A stretch of 64,000 nt of DNA from positions 434,001 through 498,000 of the forward strand of contig NZ_UPHU01000001.1 of the NCBI RefSeq assembly GCF_900566075.1. Direction: 5' to 3'. How positions within the stretch are numbered: position 1 is the stretch's first letter; each line of letters opens with the position of its first letter. Source of the stretch: Mycobacterium pseudokansasii (GTDB lineage Bacteria > Actinomycetota > Actinomycetes > Mycobacteriales > Mycobacteriaceae). Positions 59,661-64,000 of this stretch are shown here, in pieces. The notes under the pieces are model-generated. The model was given only the letters and a program-made list of their open reading frames with translations, made no database searches and was not told the origin of the DNA. A program made the translations under genes and the position numbers.

Positions 59661-61539
59661 CGGGAGTTTCCGGCCTTTTTAGTTGATCGGCGTGTCTTTC
59701 GTTGTGGTGCTTGAGGTTTGTGTGACGAGAGAGTATTACCCATATATGGCGTCGATCGTGGGGAAGCGCCGCGGCAAGCAGACCTACTACTACCTGGTGG
59801 AATCGGCGCGGGTGGGCGGCAAGCCGCGCATCGTGTCCCAGCAGTATCTGGGCAGCGCCGATGAGGTGCTGGCCAAGCTGTCGGCGACGCCGAGCGGGCA
59901 GCCGATCCGCAGCCAGCACAAGCAGTTCGGGGATCTGGCGGCGGTGTGGTCGACGCTGAGGCGGCTGGACGTGGCCGGGATCGTCGACGAGGTGGCGCCG
60001 CGTCGCGCGGACGCGGCCGCGTCGGTGGGCACCTACATCGCGCTGGCATGCGCGAACCGAATCGTCGACCCGTGCTCCAAACGCGAATTCGCCGACTGGT
60101 GGGCCAGCACGGCCGGGCCGCGATGGGTGAAGCTGGGCCGCGCCGCGCTGGATCACCGCCGGTTCTGGGACGCGATGGACCGCCTCGGCGAGAGCGAGCT
60201 GCGCGAGATCGAGACCCGGCTCGGGCGGGCGATGGTCGGCGAGTTCGGGCTGGATTTGACCGGGCTGGCGCTGGACATGACCAACTTCGCCACCTTCATC
60301 GACACCGGCAACGCGAAGGCGTCGATCGCGCAGCGCGGCAAGGCCAAACAGAAACGCACCGATCTGCGGCTGGTCGGGTTGGCGCTGGTCATCACCCGCG
60401 ACGGCGGGGTGCCGGTGATCAGCCACGCCTATCCCGGTGATCGGCCTGATGTCACCCAGTTCCCCACGGTCATCGACGAGCTGGTGGCCCGCTACCGCGA
60501 CCTGGTGTCCTCGGTCGAGTCGCTGACCGTGGTCTATGACGCCGGGCAAAACAGCGGCGACAACCACACGGTCGTCGAAGAGCACGGGATCGGGTTCGTC
60601 GGGTCGCTGCCGCCCAGCGATCACCCCGACCTGCTGGGCATCCCGGCGCGCGACTACCGTGTCGTCGACGAAGACCGCTATCCCGGGCTGACTTTCGTCG
60701 ACACCACCGTCACCGCGCTCGGGGTGACCCGCCGCGCGGTGCTGACCCACTCGGCGAACCTGGCGGCCAAGCAGGCCCGCGGCCTGGACCAGACCCTGGC
60801 CAAGGCGCGGCGTCGGCTGGCCGAGCTGGCCGCCCGCCTGGCCCGCGGCCACACCCGCCGCGACCGCGACAAGGTGCAGGCCCAGATCGCTGCGATCTGC
60901 AAACCCCGCTGGGTGGCCGATATCATCACCGTCACCCTCACCGGCGAGCAGCCCGCCGAGTTGCGGCTGGCCTGGCACACCGACAGCAAAGCCCGAAAAC
61001 GCTTGGAACAACGAATCTTCGGCAAACGGATCCTGTTCACCAACCGCGACTGGCCGGTGCCCGACATCGTGGCCGCCTACCGCTCCCAATCCGACGCCGA
61101 ATTCGGCTTCCGCCAGCTCAAGGACCCGCACGTGGTCTCGTTCAGCCCAATGCACCACTGGACCGACTCCAAGATCCGCGTACACGTGTCCTACTGCGTG
61201 CTCGCCTTGGCCGTCGCCCACCTGATGCGCCGCCACGCCGACCAGGCTGGGCTGCACCTGTCCGTGCGCGAGTTACTCGACCAGCTCGCCGGCATCGAAG
61301 AAACCGTGCTGCTCTACCACGACGGCGGCAAGGGACGCCCCCGCGTGCAACGCATGCTCACCGACACCACCCCCACCCAACAGAAACTGGCCGACCTGTT
61401 CGACATCCACCAATACGCACCCACCCGCTGACCCCGCCGGGCCCCTCACAGCGAGTTGGGTAATACACCAGCGCTGCCCGAAAAAGCCATCCCACCAGGC
61501 GAAACCAGACCCACAATCAAGAAAGGCCGGAAACTCCCG
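59661..61539. mobile_element. IS1634-family insertion sequence, 1879 bp
   Basis: Eighteen-base terminal inverted repeats CGGGAGTTTCCGGCCTTT at 59661-59678 and complementary at 61522-61539. The 4-base sequence CTAG flanks both ends (59657-59660 and 61540-61543) and is read as the target duplication. One rightward transposase gene fills it. Confidence 0.9.
59722..61431 (+). CDS. IS1634-family transposase
   Basis: 569 residues from GTG 59722 (VTREYYPYMASIVGKRRGKQ); ATG 59746 gives 561. Typical features are TYYYLVESARVGGKPRIVSQ, LALDMTNFATFIDTGN (first Asp), ALVITRDGGVPVISHAYPGD, VVYDAGQNSGDNH (second Asp) and YRSQSDAEFGFRQLKDPHVV (Glu). No frameshift, so the IS may be active. Confidence 0.93.
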   Translation: MTREYYPYMASIVGKRRGKQTYYYLVESARVGGKPRIVSQQYLGSADEVLAKLSATPSGQPIRSQHKQFGDLAAVWSTLRRLDVAGIVDEVAPRRADAAASVGTYIALACANRIVDPCSKREFADWWASTAGPRWVKLGRAALDHRRFWDAMDRLGESELREIETRLGRAMVGEFGLDLTGLALDMTNFATFIDTGNAKASIAQRGKAKQKRTDLRLVGLALVITRDGGVPVISHAYPGDRPDVTQFPTVIDELVARYRDLVSSVESLTVVYDAGQNSGDNHTVVEEHGIGFVGSLPPSDHPDLLGIPARDYRVVDEDRYPGLTFVDTTVTALGVTRRAVLTHSANLAAKQARGLDQTLAKARRRLAELAARLARGHTRRDRDKVQAQIAAICKPRWVADIITVTLTGEQPAELRLAWHTDSKARKRLEQRIFGKRILFTNRDWPVPDIVAAYRSQSDAEFGFRQLKDPHVVSFSPMHHWTDSKIRVHVSYCVLALAVAHLMRRHADQAGLHLSVRELLDQLAGIEETVLLYHDGGKGRPRVQRMLTDTTPTQQKLADLFDIHQYAPTR

Positions 61540-62088
61540 CTAGGTGAAGGCCGCGGCGCGACGCCGCCTCGACCAAGCCGCCGATGTTCTCGTGCAGCGA
61601 CTCTTGAAGTTCGCACTCGATGGCGACGTTGCAGACAATGTTGCGCTAGCAGCGATTCGGGATGCACTTGACCGAGCGGGCATGGGAGCCAAGACCGAAG
61701 TGGCCGTTGAGGTCAAAGCGCCGTGGGAGGAACTACTTGGTGACGTCGCGCACGTGACCAAGGCGCAGCACGAGGCGATGAAGCGCGGGGAACCGCTGCC
61801 GCCGACCCCACCGCCCGCGCTACCCGCGCCCGACGTCGACATCGTGGACGCGGAGGTTGTCGAAGACACACCCGAGCGTGTCGGAGAGCGTGCGGACCGC
61901 CCGAACGTGCCCGACTGGGCTGAACCCTCGCCCGCAGCACCTCCTAGCCGCGAACTCGTGACCCTGGAGGACGCGGCCGCAGAGGTCGCCGCAGCGAACC
62001 GGGCAGCCCGCATCACCAAGGCGCGGCGACGACGGTAGCCAGGTGGCACATAATCGCAGGTGAGAGGCATAAAAGCTGGCGTAGCGTA

Positions 62089-62123
62089 ATAGCCGAAACG
62101 ACCGTTTCGGCGGTCACGGCTAT
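62089..62123. promoter_or_regulatory. Nested inverted repeats before the serine recombinase
   Basis: Inner repeat CCGAAAC-GACC-GTTTCGG (62093-62110) overlaps an outer pair ATAGCCG (62089-62095) and CGGCTAT (62117-62123). TAGGAGGCG follows as the ribosome site for ATG 62134. It could be an operator or a recombinase binding site. Confidence 0.5.
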
Positions 62124-62133
62124 AGGAGGCGAG

Positions 62134-62796
62134 ATGGCAAGACGAGTGATCGGCTACGTTCGAGTGAGTACCAAGGATCAGGGTAAGAATGGTTACGGGC
62201 TTGGAGCGCAACATGATTCGCTGCGGCAGTTCTGCGACGAGCGCGGCTACGAACTGCTTACGGTGACGAGTGATGTTGTAAGCGGCGCTGATTCGGTACG
62301 AATGTACGGCAGAGAGGTCGCTATCGCGGTCATAGAGACGGGTGTGGCAGACGCGCTGCTGGTGCGTTCGCTGGACCGCGCGACACGGAGCCAACTCGAC
62401 CACGCGAGCCTGTTCGAGCGCGCCCACCGCAACGCGTGGCGGCTGATGGACTGCGACGGTGCGGACAGCGGCGACCCGAGTCAGCGGCTCACCGCAGACG
62501 TTCGCAACGCCGTCGCTGCCGAGGAGCGCCGCAAGATCAGCGAGCGGACCAAGGAGGGTCTGGACAAGGCGCGGCGACAGGGCACGCAGTTGGGCCGACC
62601 CCCGCAGATCGCACCCGACAGCGCCCTGGCCAAACGCATAGTGCGCATGAGCACACGAGACGGACTGAGCGTCAACAAGATCGCGCAGCGTCTCACAGCC
62701 CAGAAGGTGCCGACGCCAGGCGGCGGGCCGAAGTGGTACCCGACGACCGTCAGCGACGTCCTCAAGCGCGCCAACAAGAACGGCGCGGCAGCATGA
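62134..62796 (+). CDS. Small serine recombinase (resolvase/invertase type)
   Basis: 220 residues. VIGYVRVSTKDQGKNGYGLG holds the catalytic Ser. ADALLVRSLDRATRSQLDHA carries the conserved Arg residues, and AAEERRKISERTKEGLDKAR is helix E. A C-terminal helix-turn-helix follows (DGLSVNKIAQRLTAQKVPTP, then KWYPTTVSDVLKRA). It is about the size of resolvases and invertases, not of large phage serine integrases. Preceded by TAGGAGG. It coexists with the tyrosine integrase. Confidence 0.9.
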   Translation: MARRVIGYVRVSTKDQGKNGYGLGAQHDSLRQFCDERGYELLTVTSDVVSGADSVRMYGREVAIAVIETGVADALLVRSLDRATRSQLDHASLFERAHRNAWRLMDCDGADSGDPSQRLTADVRNAVAAEERRKISERTKEGLDKARRQGTQLGRPPQIAPDSALAKRIVRMSTRDGLSVNKIAQRLTAQKVPTPGGGPKWYPTTVSDVLKRANKNGAAA

Positions 62797-62996
62797 CCGC
62801 CCACCGCCCCGGTTCGCGCGTGCTCGTCACGGCGCGCGGCGACCCCTACACCGGCCGCGTCGGCACGATTGCGAATACCTGGGAGGCCGACGACGGCGCG
62901 CTGGTGTACACCGTGCAGTTCTGCGCGGAGCACGGCTACCCGCTGGGCGACCACCACACCGCCTACTACCTCGCGGACGAGGTGGAGCCAGCATGA
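62793..62996 (+). CDS. Small KOW/SH3-like protein, unknown
   Basis: 67 residues (MTAHRPGSRVLVTARGDPYT); ATG 62793 overlaps the recombinase stop. GSRVLVTARGDPYTGRVGTI resembles a KOW-type beta barrel start. The stop overlaps the next ATG (62993). Function unknown. Confidence 0.55.
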   Translation: MTAHRPGSRVLVTARGDPYTGRVGTIANTWEADDGALVYTVQFCAEHGYPLGDHHTAYYLADEVEPA

Positions 62997-63313
62997 GGCC
63001 GCTCGTCAAGCGCACACCGGACGGTCGCCCGTACTCGGTGCCGAGTACGCCCCGGTCCCCGGCGACGGCCCTAGGCGCGCAACCCGCCGAGCACGCGGAG
63101 AGCGGGCCGGAACGCACACCTGCGCGGGTAGACCGGCGACCCAAGCTCACCGCCGAGGACGTGCGGTCCATCCGCGCCGACTACGCGGCGGGCAAGTGGA
63201 GCCAGGGCGACCTCGCCTACATCTACGGCGTCACCCAATCGACCATCAGCGCCGTTCTGAGCGGCGACTCCCACGTGACCACCGGACCCACACCCCGAGA
63301 ACAGGATTCATGA
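62993..63313 (+). CDS. HTH protein preceding the integrase
   Basis: 106 residues. The N-terminal half is Pro/Arg-rich and low in complexity. The C-terminal half is a helix-turn-helix: LTAEDVRSIRADYAAGKWSQ and GDLAYIYGVTQSTISAVLSG. It could regulate or assist excision. It overlaps the preceding gene and ends one base before the integrase ATG. Confidence 0.65.
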   Translation: MRPLVKRTPDGRPYSVPSTPRSPATALGAQPAEHAESGPERTPARVDRRPKLTAEDVRSIRADYAAGKWSQGDLAYIYGVTQSTISAVLSGDSHVTTGPTPREQDS

Positions 63314-63314
63314 C

Positions 63315-64000
63315 ATGGCAAGCGTTCAGAAGCGCGTACGCACAAGCGGAACAACAACATACGTGGTGCGGTGGTACACGCCCGACGGCACCGAACGGAC
63401 CAAGGGCGGGTTCCGCACCCGGAAGGACGCCAAGGCGTTCGCGGTCAAGGCCGACGCGGAAACGCTGACGGGCATGGACTTCGACCCCGGCAAGGGCAAG
63501 ATGTTGTTCCGGGACGCGGCGGCGATCTGGCTGGAGTCGCGCAAGGCCGACACCCGCAACAACGCCGAGAACCACCGCTACGCCCTCGCCCCGGCCGCAA
63601 CCCGGCGCGGCGACGGCAAGACGCTGGGCATTGACGCGGTGTTTGGCGGCTACCCGCTCAACAAGATCACTCGCGAGTACATCCAGGCGTGGGTCAACCG
63701 GCTCACCGAGGCGGGCAAGAAGCCCTCGACCGTGCGGCACGCGTTCTGGACCGTTCGCATGGTTCTGGAGCAGGATGGCCGGCTGGCGAAAAGCCCCGCC
63801 GAGTACATCAAGCTCCCCACCGAGACCGGCACCAACGGCGGCCAGGTCGGGGTAGTCGTGGATCGGGCCATGTTCCTCACGCCCGCACAGGTTTCTGCAC
63901 TTGTCGATGCGACGCCCTGGCCGTACAACGTCCTGGTGCACGTCGCCGCATGGGCGGGGTTGCGCGCGGCGGAACTGGGCGGGCTTACCATCGCCAACGT
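63315..64000 (+). CDS. Tyrosine integrase, 3' end beyond window
   Basis: At least 228 residues from ATG 63315. It has an AP2-like arm-binding N-terminus (VRTSGTTTYVVRWYTPDGTE, RTKGGFRTRKDAKAFA) and a SAM-like core-binding domain (YPLNKITREYIQAWVNRLTE). The catalytic domain begins at about residue 195 (LTPAQVSALVDATPWPYNVL and AWAGLRAAELGGL, which holds the first catalytic Arg). The remaining His-x-x-Arg and Tyr lie beyond 64000. With the tRNA fragment at 50500 it identifies the element as tRNA-integrating. Confidence 0.93.
   Translation, partial: MASVQKRVRTSGTTTYVVRWYTPDGTERTKGGFRTRKDAKAFAVKADAETLTGMDFDPGKGKMLFRDAAAIWLESRKADTRNNAENHRYALAPAATRRGDGKTLGIDAVFGGYPLNKITREYIQAWVNRLTEAGKKPSTVRHAFWTVRMVLEQDGRLAKSPAEYIKLPTETGTNGGQVGVVVDRAMFLTPAQVSALVDATPWPYNVLVHVAAWAGLRAAELGGLTIAN

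Larger units (their letters stand above)
59514..62038 (+). pseudogene. Zinc-binding phage protein gene split by an IS1634-family element
   Basis: The 5' part 59514-59660 encodes MPTSERADLKLMGFDGKCTA with the pattern Cys-x10-Cys-x10-Cys-x2-His-Gly-Gly (KCTARSQRTGEQC, then CPVHGGSAP), seen in phage proteins near small terminases. After the IS the same frame continues at 61544: VKAAARRRLDQAADVLVQRL, then an acidic Pro-rich tail to 62038. Joining the parts across one CTAG leaves codon 49 as TAG where relatives have Gln (HGGSAPQVKAAA type). The distal part may be translated alone from GTG 61544. Confidence 0.7.
50500..64000. mobile_element. Integrative satellite-prophage-like element (right end outside window)
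   Basis: It is bounded on the left by the tRNA-Gly fragment and carries a tyrosine integrase at the right edge. It also holds a capsid-like gene, HTH and small phage proteins, a primase/RepA-like gene, a serine recombinase and two IS elements. No portal, large terminase, tail or lysis gene is visible. This content resembles the M. tuberculosis phiRv1 and phiRv2 prophage-like elements, although gene order and strand differ. Confidence 0.8.

Noticed and set aside
53400..61539. Composite transposon formed by the two IS elements
   Set aside because: They belong to different families with unrelated ends, and each has its own target duplication.

Overview
The window is high-GC actinobacterial DNA from a mycobacterium. 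It carries a PE_PGRS gene, several PE/PPE and Esx genes, a complete ESX-3 type VII secretion locus, and flanks in nearly the order of M. tuberculosis Rv0279c to Rv0316. Species-specific departures (a duplicated PE-PPE-EsxGH cassette, no stf0, added genes, a long integrated element) place it outside the M. tuberculosis complex, most likely in a slow-growing non-tuberculous species. The species itself cannot be named from this sequence.

Bases 1-9245: a PE_PGRS gene runs off the left edge on the minus strand. Then come a Zur-box-preceded but frameshifted PPE3, the Rv0281-type SAM methyltransferase, a decayed second PPE gene, and an intact extra PE-PPE-EsxG-EsxH cassette. Bases 9246-24007: eccA3-eccB3-eccC3-PE5-PPE4-esxG-esxH-espG3-eccD3-mycP3-eccE3, a tightly coupled operon with stop/start overlaps. 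It is preceded by a Zur box and an IdeR-like box, as expected for the zinc- and iron-responsive ESX-3 system.

Bases 24000-43782: conserved chromosomal genes in the Rv0293c to Rv0316 order. They encode an alpha/beta hydrolase, Tam, a sulfatase, BluB, Rv0307c, a PAP2 phosphatase, a YkuD-like protein, a SnoaL-like protein, Rv0311, the Hsp70-like Rv0312, Rv0313, a DUF3060 protein, a GH16 glucanase and a two-domain muconolactone-isomerase-like protein. Added to these are a second proline-rich mycobacterial protein, an MDR oxidoreductase, a PAP2-lipid kinase fusion and a Ser/Thr kinase. Bases 43783-50499 are gene-poor and full of debris: a truncated hydrolase, and a cyclase 3' end abutting a PE_PGRS 3' end. 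Intact genes there are an LpqH-like lipoprotein, a small membrane protein and a flavin monooxygenase.

Bases 50500-64000 (running off the right edge): an integrative element of the phiRv1/phiRv2 satellite-prophage type. Its left end is the 3' part of a tRNA-Gly(CCC), and its tyrosine integrase lies at the right edge. Between them are an unknown gene next to the att site, a capsid-like gene, a split HTH gene, small unknown phage genes, a primase/RepA-like gene, iteron-like repeats, a zinc-binding phage protein and a serine recombinase. The element is damaged: an IS1380-family and an IS1634-family element each interrupt an element gene with clean target duplications. The replication gene carries a frame break (at a sequence that also fits a -1 slippery site) and an in-frame TAG.
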